A DNA stretch of 64,000 nt from Bacillota bacterium. Its GTDB lineage: Bacteria > Bacillota > Clostridia > Ch29. The position numbers were made by a program, and so were the translations under genes. The notes under the pieces were generated by a model. It made no database searches and had not been told where the DNA came from. It saw only the letters and a list, made by a program, of their open reading frames with translations. Every line of letters begins with the position of its first letter. Within the stretch, counting starts at the first letter, position 1. Below are positions 16,424 through 24,871 of the stretch, in pieces. The stretch spans positions 36,341-100,340 of the forward strand of contig JABVCK010000009.1 in assembly GCA_013540605.1 (NCBI GenBank), in the 5' to 3' direction.

Positions 16424-17635
16424 GTGAATTTGGAAATTCTAATTAAGAACAAAAGAATTGTAGTGGTTGCTGCAATTATAACCGTTTTCCTGGTAACGGG
16501 CTTTTACTTATCAAACAGTAAAAATGCTGATGCCAGTACCGAAACCATAAAAGAGGTTACGGTAAGAAAAGACACCCTGAAAGTGGATATGGTCTCGGAT
16601 GGCAAGGCAGAAGTCTCGACAGTAAACCTTAGGTTTGAGGCAAACGGAATAGTTGGAGAAATTCCTGTCTTTTTAGGGCAGGAACTAAAGGCCGGGGACG
16701 TAATTGCACGCCTTGTACCGGACAAATACCAGTACGAGTTTGATACGGCCAAAGCTGGGTACCAGTCGGCCCTTGCAAAGCTGCAGAAGGCAAGAGAGCA
16801 GTATGAGAGTCAGATTCTTTCGGAAGAACTCAAGGTAGCCGGACTGGAGGAGGAGTTAGCCAAGGAACAGATGCAATATGAGGCAATGATAAAAGTAAAG
16901 GAGGCCTTTACCGAACAGGAAGTGGAACTGAAAAGGATAACCCTGGAGAATGTGAAAAAGTCCTATGAAGCCGCTATAAAAGCTTACGAGAGGACGAAAA
17001 ACTCCCTTTCGGACATAGAACAGGAGAGGGCAGCTGTAGACCAGGCCCTGGCATCCCTGAAAAAGGCAGAAATAAACCTTGACAGCACTGTTTTGAAATC
17101 CCCGGTGGATGGGAAGCTTGTCTACCTCTCGGGAAACATAGGTGAAAGCGTATCAACCTCTGCAGATTTTGCCAAGGTAGCGGAAAAGGGCGGGTTATAC
17201 GTAACGGCAGGGGTGCTCGAACTGGATATTGGTAAAGTTTTTAAGGGGCAGGAGTCAGAGGTTGTATTCGAAGCATTTCCTGACGATGTCTATACCGGAA
17301 AAGTAGAAGATATAGAATACCTTCCGGTAACCGACCCCAGCGGAATAATAGCCTATAACGTGAAGGTCAGCCTTGACAATCCTGATGACAGGATAAGAAG
17401 CGGAATGACCTGTACCGTTTCTTTTATTGTAAAACAGAAGAAGGATGTTCTGGTCATTCCCAATGAAGCCGTAAAACGGGTAAACGGGGAACAGGTTGTG
17501 GAAGTAAAAAAGGGTGAGGGGGAGACAGAAGTCCGTAAGATTAAAACAGGGTTTACCGACGGTAGAAATTCCGAAGTATTAGAGGGGCTTAACCAGGGGG
17601 ACAGGGTGCTAATCCGTCAGAAAGCTGTTAGATAG
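16424..17635 (+). CDS. HlyD/MacA-like membrane fusion protein
   Basis: 403 residues. N-terminal anchor helix (KRIVVVAAIITVFLVTGFYL), a lipoyl half-motif (GEIPVFLGQELKAGDVIARL), a long coiled-coil hairpin (about residues 100-210), the second lipoyl half (LDSTVLKSPVDGKLVYL), a beta-barrel and a membrane-proximal domain (DVLVIPNEAVKRVNGEQVVEV). It would bridge the MacB-like permease to the TolC-like protein or the cell wall. GTG start with GGAGGG. Confidence 0.9.
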   Translation: MNLEILIKNKRIVVVAAIITVFLVTGFYLSNSKNADASTETIKEVTVRKDTLKVDMVSDGKAEVSTVNLRFEANGIVGEIPVFLGQELKAGDVIARLVPDKYQYEFDTAKAGYQSALAKLQKAREQYESQILSEELKVAGLEEELAKEQMQYEAMIKVKEAFTEQEVELKRITLENVKKSYEAAIKAYERTKNSLSDIEQERAAVDQALASLKKAEINLDSTVLKSPVDGKLVYLSGNIGESVSTSADFAKVAEKGGLYVTAGVLELDIGKVFKGQESEVVFEAFPDDVYTGKVEDIEYLPVTDPSGIIAYNVKVSLDNPDDRIRSGMTCTVSFIVKQKKDVLVIPNEAVKRVNGEQVVEVKKGEGETEVRKIKTGFTDGRNSEVLEGLNQGDRVLIRQKAVR

Positions 17636-17650
17636 GGAGAGATTAATACT

Positions 17651-18844
17651 ATGAAATTTGAAGAGCTTCTAAAGATGGTGTTCATTAACATATGGGCAAA
17701 TAAGTTCAGGGCCTTTCTAACAATGCTAGGTATAATCGTAGGTACTGCCACAATTATTCTGGTGGTTGCGGTGGGCAAAGGCGGGCAGGCAGAGGTGAAG
17801 GAACAGTTTGCCCGCCTTAACGTGGGAACCCTCTATGTTATGTCTGCCCAGGGACAGAGTGTAAAGACCAAGCTGAATCCCGATGATGCGCAGGCCATTA
17901 TGGAAAGGGCCCCGTCGGTAAGCCTGGCTTCTCCCAGTATAAGCGGCAAGGCACAAATAGGATATCAGGACGTTAGCTATCAAGGCGGCGTAAGCGGAGT
18001 TTTGCCTGACTATCAACTGCTGACCAACCTGGAAGTTAGAGAAGGCAGATTTATAGATGGAGAAGATGATACCAAAAGAAATCGCGTTGCGGTTATAGGA
18101 TCGGACCTTGCCGAAATCCTTTTCGAAGGGGAAACGGATAGCGTCATCGGTAAGGTCATAAATGTAAACAAGCGCAGGTTTGAAGTGATAGGTATCCTGG
18201 AGAGGCTGGGAGATTCTATGGGCGGCGATACCAGCATCGATGAGAGTATACTTGTTCCCTATACTGTAGCTGAAAAATATGTATTGGGATCAAACGTCAG
18301 ACCCCGCATTATCGTTCTGGCTAAAGACATAAACAGCGTACCGGCGGCCATGAGGGAAATAGCTGGTATTATAAGGGAAACCCATAGGCTGAAGGGGGCA
18401 GACGATTTTATGATAAGGGATGCGGGGAGCAGGCTGTCGGCCGCCCAGGATTCTGCAAAAACCATGTCCGTTCTTCTTATAGCCGTTGCCGTTATTGTGC
18501 TTATAGTCGGGGGCATAGGGATAATGAACGTGATGTTTGTATCGGTAAATGAACGTACCAGGGAAATCGGGATACTAAAGGCCATCGGTACCCGGAGAAA
18601 ATATATTTTGCTGCAGTTCCTGCTTGAGGCCGTATCTATAAGCTTGATAGGTGGTTTAATAGGTACAGTGTTGGGCATATTTGCAGTACCTCTTTTAAAA
18701 TATCTCGATATAGCTGCCATACCGTCGTTTTCCGGGATTTCACTTGGACTTTTGTTCTCAGCTTTTACCGGCACATTCTTTGGGTACAATCCCGCTAAAA
18801 AAGCTTCACATTTAAGCCCCCTGGAGGCGTTGAGATACGAGTAA
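17651..18844 (+). CDS. MacB/FtsX-type ABC transporter permease
   Basis: 397 residues with the MacB four-helix topology: one helix at the N terminus (FRAFLTMLGIIVGTATIILV), a large extracytoplasmic MacB periplasmic-core domain, and three C-terminal helices with the FtsX motif (NVMFVSVNERTREIGILKAIG). Start ATG with GGGAGAG. Last gene of the ATPase-TolC-HlyD-permease set; substrate unknown, with metals, peptides or lipids all possible. Confidence 0.92.
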   Translation: MKFEELLKMVFINIWANKFRAFLTMLGIIVGTATIILVVAVGKGGQAEVKEQFARLNVGTLYVMSAQGQSVKTKLNPDDAQAIMERAPSVSLASPSISGKAQIGYQDVSYQGGVSGVLPDYQLLTNLEVREGRFIDGEDDTKRNRVAVIGSDLAEILFEGETDSVIGKVINVNKRRFEVIGILERLGDSMGGDTSIDESILVPYTVAEKYVLGSNVRPRIIVLAKDINSVPAAMREIAGIIRETHRLKGADDFMIRDAGSRLSAAQDSAKTMSVLLIAVAVIVLIVGGIGIMNVMFVSVNERTREIGILKAIGTRRKYILLQFLLEAVSISLIGGLIGTVLGIFAVPLLKYLDIAAIPSFSGISLGLLFSAFTGTFFGYNPAKKASHLSPLEALRYE

Positions 18845-18886
18845 GATGTAATTTGAGAGAACCTTTCAGGATAAGGAGTGGTAAGT

Positions 18887-18937
18887 TTGAAAGGGAATAC
18901 AGTAGTTGTCAGTCCAAGGGAAATTGGTGCCAGATAA
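18887..18937 (+). other. 16-codon ORF with ribosome binding site, possible gene stub
   Basis: TTG start behind AAGGAG encodes LKGNTVVVSPREIGAR then stop. The strong ribosome binding site and protein-like sequence suggest the first codons of a lost gene or a leader peptide. Weak evidence. Confidence 0.25.
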
Positions 18938-18962
18938 TCTATGATGAATTTTTATTTAAATA

Positions 18963-19001
18963 TTGACTTAACTAATTAATAAATATATACTTTAGTTAAG
19001 T
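18963..19001 (+). promoter_or_regulatory. Promoter and operator of the arsR gene
   Basis: TTGACT (18963-18968), 17 bases, TATACT (18986-18991). A perfect inverted repeat, ACTTAACTAA (18966-18975) and TTAGTTAAGT (18992-19001), starts inside the -35 box and ends just after the -10 box. This is a classic autorepression layout for the ArsR protein that follows. Confidence 0.75.
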
Positions 19002-19029
19002 GAATAATTAATTATATGGAGTGTTTTTT

Positions 19030-19368
19030 ATGATAGATTTTACCATTATGTTAAAAGCTCTAGCAGACGAAACTAGATTTCAAATAGTAAATTTACTGTT
19101 AACCCATGATTTTTGCGTAGGGGCTCTTGCTCACCGATTAGGTGTTTCGAAAGCGGCGGTTTCCCAACATCTAAAAGTTTTAAGAGAAGCGGGGTTAGTA
19201 AATGGGGAGAAACGGGGTTACTGGACACATTATTCGGTAGACAAAAATGTACTTATGCAAATGGCAGATGAAATGAGAAATATGGCTAATAAACCTGTAG
19301 ACACTAAAAGTGTATGCAGGAAAGATACTAACAATAAGGACGAATGCTGCGTAAAAAAGGAGGGATAA
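19030..19368 (+). CDS. ArsR-family repressor with Cys-rich tail
   Basis: About 112 residues. Winged helix with LADETRFQIVNLLL, DFCVGALAHRLGVSKAAVSQ and HLKVLREAGLV. Cysteines sit in DFCVG and in a C-terminal tail (SVCRKDTNNKDECCVKK), a likely metal or metalloid or redox sensing site. ATG at 19030 follows GGAG. The operator upstream indicates autoregulation; the next gene is only 2 bases away, so they are co-transcribed. Confidence 0.88.
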   Translation: MIDFTIMLKALADETRFQIVNLLLTHDFCVGALAHRLGVSKAAVSQHLKVLREAGLVNGEKRGYWTHYSVDKNVLMQMADEMRNMANKPVDTKSVCRKDTNNKDECCVKKEG

Positions 19369-19370
19369 AG

Positions 19371-19496
19371 ATGTGTAAATGCAACTGCGAACACCCGGAA
19401 AAATTAAAGGGTAAGCCGGGTGAGTGCAGCCCGGAGCAAATTAAGGAATGTCATGGGGATACAGAAGGTCATCCCTGTGAAAAAGAGGAAGAGTAG
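19371..19496 (+). CDS. 41-residue Cys-rich protein downstream of arsR
   Basis: Reads MCKCNCEHPEKLKG..., with five cysteines, four histidines and many acidic residues (PGECSPEQIKECHGD; EGHPCEKEEE). The ATG has AAAGGAGGG upstream, a very strong ribosome binding site, and it starts 2 bases behind the ArsR stop. Composition suggests a metal-binding peptide handling the ion sensed by ArsR. It resembles small proteins I have seen next to arsR in Clostridia, but I know of no established function. Confidence 0.75.
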   Translation: MCKCNCEHPEKLKGKPGECSPEQIKECHGDTEGHPCEKEEE

Positions 19497-19511
19497 TATG
19501 GTAAAGAGACG

Positions 19512-19638
19512 GTGGTCTTTTCATAACTGTATCGGTAAGCGAGGTGTTTGAAGCGCAGACCTTTTCGAACTTTTTCAGGTTTCCAATGGTAGTTCATGGA
19601 AGATAGGGGACAGGTACGCTGTCTGCTAAAAAGACCAC
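19512..19638. repeat. Inverted repeat of unknown nature in an intergenic stretch
   Basis: GTGGTCTTTT (19512-19521) and AAAAGACCAC (19629-19638) are perfect 10-base arms about 107 bases apart. The interior holds GGGGACAGG and GACAGGTACGCTGTC, resembling REP-like words seen at 25664 and 62641. No gene is supported between 19497 and 19720. It may be a miniature mobile element or REP cluster. Confidence 0.45.
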
Positions 19639-19720
19639 AAATCACCCCTGACAAACAAGCAATGAACCTGCCCCTTTGTCTTTTTTCCTCTCTGACCGAT
19701 AATCGGACGAGCGTGCTCAA

Positions 19721-20257
19721 TTATTTGGGAAGTATCTCCTCCGCCGGTATGTACATCACCTTGTTATTCTCGGTATCCTGTTCCAGAAATAGTTTTATTG
19801 ATTTTTCGTCTATTTTGCCATCTATAAGATTTGCCGTAAGCATGAATACAAAATTGGAGTCATTAGGTTTGCCATATTTATTTTTTAAAGTTTCGTACTC
19901 ATTTTGAAGTATTTTTTTCTTTTCAGGGTCTGTTTCCTTTTGCGCTTTTTCTTTAGCCTCAATTATATAAGGTACCGTATCGGGATCTTTTGGTGGAACA
20001 TTACTATTCATTGTTGTAAAGACGATAGCTTCAAGTTTCCCTTCATCTGTTTTAATGCTCCGGAATTCAGATGCTATACTATTAATTATGTAATACCTTG
20101 AATAGCCATTTTTAAGGAAATCAGATATATATTTTTCCATGACATCTTCATTGTGAAGTTTATTCATAGGCCCTGGATAAGTAGAATAAAATACTGCAAA
20201 CCCAATTAGTCCAACACAAACTATCACCGCTAAAATAGCAATAATTTTCTTTTTCAT
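19721..20257 (-). CDS. Membrane-anchored protein of unknown function
   Basis: 178 residues from the ATG at 20257 (GGGGGG upstream). One N-terminal helix (KIIAILAVIVCVGLIGFAVF) anchors an extracytoplasmic domain that is highly charged and mostly helical (KEKAQKETDPEKKKILQNEYETLKNKYG), with a short strand-rich end (VMYIPAEEILPK). No family recognised. Stand-alone gene. Confidence 0.65.
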   Translation of the reverse strand: MKKKIIAILAVIVCVGLIGFAVFYSTYPGPMNKLHNEDVMEKYISDFLKNGYSRYYIINSIASEFRSIKTDEGKLEAIVFTTMNSNVPPKDPDTVPYIIEAKEKAQKETDPEKKKILQNEYETLKNKYGKPNDSNFVFMLTANLIDGKIDEKSIKLFLEQDTENNKVMYIPAEEILPK

Positions 20258-20343
20258 TGTATTCCCCCCTGCGAAATTATATTTGTGTAACAACTTAAAT
20301 TGAAACAGGTTTCTATCCGCTCCGGATCCGTAACATAATTAGC

Positions 20344-20391
20344 GACAAAAATGGTTTCACAGAAATACGATTACTTCCGTGAAACCATTTT
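20344..20391 (-). terminator. Terminator of tRNA-Leu(CAA)
   Basis: On the minus strand AAAATGGTTTCAC pairs with GTGAAACCATTTT (13 bp) and the second arm ends in a run of five T. It lies directly after the tRNA CCA end. Confidence 0.8.
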
Positions 20392-20394
20392 CTT

Positions 20395-20481
20395 TGGTGC
20401 CGAAGGTGGGACTTGAACCCACACGATGTTGCCATCACTGGATTTTGAGTCCAGCGCGTCTGCCAGTTCCACCACTTCGGC
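20395..20481 (-). tRNA. tRNA-Leu (anticodon CAA)
   Basis: The minus strand folds as a class II tRNA: acceptor GCCGAAG/CTTCGGC, anticodon arm CTGGA-CTCAAAA-TCCAG giving CAA, a long variable arm, T arm GTGGG-TTCAAGT-CCCAC, discriminator A and encoded CCA. Reads UUG codons. Confidence 0.95.
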
Positions 20482-20607
20482 AAATTGAGTACAAAATATA
20501 TATTAGCATATTAAGGCCGAGGTTGCAATAGAAAAAAGTTCTATAGCAATAGACGCCGAAGCAGTGTAAAATATTATGTAAACCATAATACTGCGAGGTG
20601 AACCGCT

Positions 20608-21549
20608 ATGGACCCTTTGACGCATGCTGTAATCGGAGCCGGGACCTATGCGCTTTCTGGAGGAAGTGTCAGCATTTCCAACCCCTTATTTGCAGGCTGC
20701 ATTGCAGGAGCGCTCGTCCCGGATCTGGACATAGTGGCAAGGCTCTGGAACGATTATCACTACCTGAGGCATCACCGGGGAAGCAGCCATTCTCTAGCCG
20801 GGATGCTTCCGATGAGTGCAGCTACAGCCATGATATTATCAAAACTGCTCCCGGGAGGCAGTTTTTACGGAGTCCTTTTGTGGACGTATATAGGATGTTT
20901 GTCCCATGCCTTTTTTGATTTTTTTAACTCATACGGCGCGCAGCTGTTCTGGCCTGTCAGCAGGAAGAAATATTCCTTAAGCGTACTAAAGATATTCGAT
21001 TTCTTTATAATTATATTTTTTGCCGCAATGCTGTTTTATAGAAACAGTTCATGGGCTTACAAGGGCATTATAATACTATTTTGCGTTTTTTATTTTGGTT
21101 TACTTGTATTGATGAGGATACAGGCAAAAAAAATGGTGTCCAGATTTTTTAAGGGCAGGGTTGATAAGGAAAGCGTGAAAATTTTGCCATCCTCCAAAGG
21201 CTTTTTTGACTGGGACTTTATAATAATATCAAACAGGCATACCACAGTAGGCAAAGTGCATATTCTAAGGGGCAGAATAGAAATAGTTGAGCGGCTGAGA
21301 ACGACTAGGCGGGATTACGGGGATAAACTGATGAACAATCGTGTAGGGAAATTCTTCAGGGAATTTACTCCGTTCTTTCATGTGGAGATAAAGAAACAGA
21401 GCAAGCAGGTTGAAGTCATATTTACGGACCTGAGATACAGGGCAAAAAACCGCTTCAAGCATCACGCTACCGCAGTGTATAACGCAAAGGGTGTTTTGGA
21501 GGAATGCATATTCCATCCTTTCAGCAGAGATAACAATGTAAAGTTCTAA
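20608..21549 (+). CDS. YdjM/YbcI-like metal-dependent membrane hydrolase
   Basis: 313 residues. N-terminal signature MDPLTHAVIGAG, GALVPDLDIV and HHRGSSHSL (conserved His/Asp pairs of the YdjM/DUF457 family), three or four membrane helices to about residue 165, then a soluble beta-rich domain. Homologues are called LexA-regulated membrane metal-dependent hydrolases; the substrate is unknown. A clear terminator follows. Confidence 0.85.
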   Translation: MDPLTHAVIGAGTYALSGGSVSISNPLFAGCIAGALVPDLDIVARLWNDYHYLRHHRGSSHSLAGMLPMSAATAMILSKLLPGGSFYGVLLWTYIGCLSHAFFDFFNSYGAQLFWPVSRKKYSLSVLKIFDFFIIIFFAAMLFYRNSSWAYKGIIILFCVFYFGLLVLMRIQAKKMVSRFFKGRVDKESVKILPSSKGFFDWDFIIISNRHTTVGKVHILRGRIEIVERLRTTRRDYGDKLMNNRVGKFFREFTPFFHVEIKKQSKQVEVIFTDLRYRAKNRFKHHATAVYNAKGVLEECIFHPFSRDNNVKF

Positions 21550-21558
21550 TCTGAAAAT

Positions 21559-21592
21559 GGTACATGCAGTGCAGCATGTACCTAGTTTTTTT
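21559..21592 (+). terminator. Rho-independent terminator
   Basis: GGTACATGC and GCATGTACC form a perfect 9-bp stem, followed by TAG and seven T. Confidence 0.9.
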
Positions 21593-21654
21593 CTCGGAAT
21601 ATTTCAGCCTCCTGCAAATAGATTATATATTGCAGGAGAAGAGGTGAGCATTGA

Positions 21655-22770
21655 GTGGAAACGAAAAAAACACAAAATTTGCTATTAGCATTGTTGGCAT
21701 TATTGTTTCTTTTTCCCCAGGGAGCGGTGGCACAGCAGCAGGAGGACGGCCGCAGAATAATCATTGACATACCAAAGTATACCCTTACCCTTTGCCAGGG
21801 AGAGGACGTGATCAAGCAATACCCGATAGCGGTCGGAAGGCCAATCGCTGAAACTCCGGTCGGAAGCTACAGGGTGTATAACAAGGCTGTAAACCCGACA
21901 TGGCATCCGAACAGCATCAATCCGGTTCCGCCCGGTCCGGCTAATCCCCTCGGTATCAGGTGGATGGGGTTCTACAGAGGCTACGGCATACATGGGAACA
22001 ATGACCCGCAGTCGATTGGCAAAAGCATATCCGGCGGGTGTATCAGGATGTTCAACTACGATGTCTCTGAACTGTATTCAATGGTTGGCATTGGGATTCC
22101 AGTGGAGGTAAAATATGCCGATTTGGTTGAGGTGCCGGGAGAGAACGCAGTAGTTGCGTACAGGGATATCTATTCGCGGGAGAACGGATTAAGGGAAAAT
22201 ATCATTGGAGTCCTTGATGATCTTGGATTATTGGAGAAGATTACGCCCGCTAAACTGGAAAAGCTGTTCAATGCGCTACGGAGCAAAATGGTAGTGTTTT
22301 CACCGAACTGGGTGGTCAAGGTGAACGGAGAGTTCCTGACGGCGGATACAATATACGATAGGACGATGATTTTTGTGAACGCAGAGGAACTGAACCGGTT
22401 TTTCGGCACCGATATTGGATGGGATTGGAATAACAGCACCGGTTCCTTGTTTGACAATCCGGTATCCGCGTATAGGATTGACGAGGTGCTATACGTTTCC
22501 ATAGCGGATGTGGCCCGTATCCTGGGAGGAAAGCTCACTGCCGCCGGAGATATAGAGGAGATAGACTACAGGATAAACTTTGTGAAAATGAATGGGAAAT
22601 TTCTGACGTCAGATATTGAAGATTTTAAGACTAAGCCCAGGATTGAAGCCGGGCTAATAAATCCGTCAGCGGCGGGTAAAAAAGAAATAGAATTTGTACG
22701 GCAGGAAGGATTTGAGTATCAAATCTATTCAAAGTATGGTTATATTGAAATATTACGAAATTTACCATAG
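21655..22770 (+). CDS. L,D-transpeptidase (YkuD domain) with stalk domains
   Basis: Exported cell-wall enzyme forming or remodelling 3-3 cross-links. 371 residues, GTG start. Signal peptide (LLLALLALLFLFPQGAVA), YkuD domain (about 35-165) with the catalytic HGNN...SGGCIRM motif, then about 200 residues with two copies of a copper-amine-oxidase-N-like stalk pattern (GEFLTADTIYDRTMIFVNAEEL; GKFLTSDIEDF), commonly wall-attached in Firmicutes. A terminator follows; monocistronic. Confidence 0.88.
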   Translation: METKKTQNLLLALLALLFLFPQGAVAQQQEDGRRIIIDIPKYTLTLCQGEDVIKQYPIAVGRPIAETPVGSYRVYNKAVNPTWHPNSINPVPPGPANPLGIRWMGFYRGYGIHGNNDPQSIGKSISGGCIRMFNYDVSELYSMVGIGIPVEVKYADLVEVPGENAVVAYRDIYSRENGLRENIIGVLDDLGLLEKITPAKLEKLFNALRSKMVVFSPNWVVKVNGEFLTADTIYDRTMIFVNAEELNRFFGTDIGWDWNNSTGSLFDNPVSAYRIDEVLYVSIADVARILGGKLTAAGDIEEIDYRINFVKMNGKFLTSDIEDFKTKPRIEAGLINPSAAGKKEIEFVRQEGFEYQIYSKYGYIEILRNLP

Positions 22771-22799
22771 AGGAATCAGGCTAGGGTTATAGAATTATT

Positions 22800-22838
22800 A
22801 GGACAACAGCATTGCTGCTGTCCTGATTTGATTCTTGG
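22800..22838 (+). terminator. Terminator after the L,D-transpeptidase gene
   Basis: AGGACAACAGC pairs with GCTGCTGTCCT (one mismatch), followed by a T-rich stretch (GATTTGATTCTT). Confidence 0.65.
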
Positions 22839-22875
22839 GGAAATTATCCAAAAAAGAAGCTGGAATGCATATTTA

Positions 22876-22901
22876 TGGAACTTTAGTGGAAAACGACCGT
22901 C
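22876..22901 (+). promoter_or_regulatory. ECF-type autoregulated promoter
   Basis: TGGAAC (22876-22881), exactly 16 bases, CGTC (22898-22901). This matches the extracytoplasmic-function sigma pattern (GAAAC-N16-CGT[AC]) and precedes the sigma gene by 38 bases, implying that the sigma factor reads its own operon. Confidence 0.65.
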
Positions 22902-22939
22902 AAAAACGGTGTAAGGTGTGAGGGAAGGGAGGAGTATCT

Positions 22940-23536
22940 ATGGCTGCAGAGCTCAGATTAGTGGAACGCAGCAAAGAGGGAGATTTGCAGGCGTTCGAAG
23001 AACTGGTGCTTATGTACCAGAAACAGATATATAACCTGGGCTACAGGATGATGGGCAATGAGGAGGATGCCTGCGATATAGCACAGGAAGCTTTTCTAAG
23101 AGCCTACAAATCTATAGGCAAGTTCAATTTAAAATCCCGCTTTGGAACATGGATATACAGGATTGCCATGAACCTGTGCATAGACGAGCTGAGAAAGAGA
23201 AAGAAAACAAAGCTGTATCCTATAGTCCATAACGACAACCCGGAAGATAAGCAATACAAGCTGGTTTCTGATGCCGGAGACCTGCCTGAAGAACTGGTAG
23301 AGAAGAAGGAGACCAGGCTGAAGGTACAGCAGGCCATAAACAGGCTTCCGGAAGACCATAGGACGATGATAGTGCTTAGGGATATCCAGGGCAGGAGCTA
23401 CCAGGAGATAGCCGATATAATGGGGCTGAACCTCGGTACAGTCAAGTCGCGGATAAGCAGGGCACGGTACAACCTGAAGGAAGAGATAGAGAAGCAAACG
23501 GGAACTGAACGTCGAGAACTGCGTCTAAAATGCTGA
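22940..23536 (+). CDS. ECF RNA polymerase sigma factor
   Basis: 198 residues with sigma region 2 (FEELVLMYQKQIYNLGYRM, DACDIAQEAFLRAYKSIGKF) and region 4 (LPEDHRTMIVLRDIQGRSY, VKSRISRAR). SigW/RpoE-like. Followed at once by its membrane anti-sigma factor, and preceded by an ECF-type promoter. The signal sensed is unknown, but the downstream proteins point to envelope stress. Confidence 0.93.
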   Translation: MAAELRLVERSKEGDLQAFEELVLMYQKQIYNLGYRMMGNEEDACDIAQEAFLRAYKSIGKFNLKSRFGTWIYRIAMNLCIDELRKRKKTKLYPIVHNDNPEDKQYKLVSDAGDLPEELVEKKETRLKVQQAINRLPEDHRTMIVLRDIQGRSYQEIADIMGLNLGTVKSRISRARYNLKEEIEKQTGTERRELRLKC

Positions 23537-23550
23537 AAGGAGGGATAGAG

Positions 23551-24867
23551 ATGGGAAATTGCAATGAGGTTAGAGAACAACTCTCTTTATATATAGACGG
23601 CATGCTTGAACCCGGAGAGGCTGAAGGGGTTGAAAATCACTTAAAGGCATGCCCTGAGTGCAGCAAAGAGGTTGAAGAGATCAGAAGACTAATCAGGGAA
23701 TGCGGGGAAATGGAAGAGAAGGAACCACCGGAATACCTGGCTCCTATGATAATTAACAGTATCAGAAAGCAGGCCAGAGGCAAAAATACCAGATTCAGCC
23801 GGTGGCTGGGGAACAGAAGGATTGTTTCGGCAGCGGCTGCAGTCCTCCTCGTGCTGGTTGTGGCCAAAGGAGTAATGCCGGCTTTGGAAAACGGTTTTTG
23901 GGGCGGCATGAAAGCGGCAAACGATATGAGCACGGATCAGACCCAAGAAGAGCCCGTTGCTGAGGAGTACGGCTTGTCCAGTCAGGAAGCCTTGAATAAA
24001 GCCATGGCTCCCGAGGGAAGGGGTGCAAGCAGCGAAGCCGAATTTGATGTTGCTGAGGACGGGGCCGGTGGACAAATCAAGATGGGCAGGGAAATGTTTG
24101 CCTTAACCGCTGATGAAGCCCAGCCTCCTCAGCAGGTAGAACAGAAAGAGGCAGAGGCTGGAAGAAAGATTATAAATAATGCTGAACTGTCGCTGAACGT
24201 GGAAAACTTTGATGAAAGCTTCAGGGCAATACAGCAGGTGGTGGAAAAGACCGGCGGCTTCATCCAGAGCTCGAACAGCTATGTAAGCCGCTCGAATGTG
24301 GGCGAAGACGGCAGGGACTATAAGGAAGGACACGTGGCTCTGAGAATACCCGGTTCCGAGTTTTACCGGGCACTGGATGAGATAGAGCATCTCGGCAAAA
24401 CGACAAACAAATCGGTATTCGGAAACGATGTAACCAAGCAGTACATGGACATGGAAGCCCGGTTGAAAAGCAAAGAGGTGCAGGAAGAACGCCTGCTGGA
24501 TATATTGAGCAAAGCGGCAAAGGTTGAGGATATACTGAGGATTGAAAATGAACTTAACCGGGTGAGGACAGAGATTGAGATGTATGTCTCCCAGATGAGG
24601 GATTGGGATAACCTGGTGCAGTATTCGACCATAAATGTATTCATTAGGGAAGTTGAGCCGAAGGATAAGCAGGTCAGCCCTCCGAAGATGGGGAATCTCT
24701 GGGATAGGGTAAAGAAAGGGTTTATACTGACCACGAACGGGATACTGGATATTGTTGAGGCTCTGATTGTCGGCATAGGATTTGCGCTTCCGGTTATAAT
24801 CATAGCCGGGGCCGGTTACCTGGTATGGAGAGGATTCAGGAATAAGAAGAGTATACAAGGGAGGTGA
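23551..24867 (+). CDS. Anti-sigma factor (zinc finger) fused to a DUF4349 domain
   Basis: 438 residues from the ATG at 23551, chosen over 23530 because AAAGGAGGG sits between them. N-terminal zf-HC2/ZAS domain (HLKACPECSKEV with HxxxCxxC), a membrane helix (IVSAAAAVLLVLVVAKGV), an acidic linker, then a DUF4349 domain (about 205-390) with helical coiled coil and a C-terminal helix (ALPVIIIAGAGYLVW). It would hold the ECF sigma at the membrane until released. Second gene of the operon. Confidence 0.85.
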   Translation: MGNCNEVREQLSLYIDGMLEPGEAEGVENHLKACPECSKEVEEIRRLIRECGEMEEKEPPEYLAPMIINSIRKQARGKNTRFSRWLGNRRIVSAAAAVLLVLVVAKGVMPALENGFWGGMKAANDMSTDQTQEEPVAEEYGLSSQEALNKAMAPEGRGASSEAEFDVAEDGAGGQIKMGREMFALTADEAQPPQQVEQKEAEAGRKIINNAELSLNVENFDESFRAIQQVVEKTGGFIQSSNSYVSRSNVGEDGRDYKEGHVALRIPGSEFYRALDEIEHLGKTTNKSVFGNDVTKQYMDMEARLKSKEVQEERLLDILSKAAKVEDILRIENELNRVRTEIEMYVSQMRDWDNLVQYSTINVFIREVEPKDKQVSPPKMGNLWDRVKKGFILTTNGILDIVEALIVGIGFALPVIIIAGAGYLVWRGFRNKKSIQGR

Positions 24868-24871
24868 ACGT

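Noticed and set aside
24103..24858. 251-codon minus-strand ORF opposite the anti-sigma gene
   Set aside because: Shadow of a coding gene with zinc-finger, membrane helix and DUF4349 features; no ribosome binding site.
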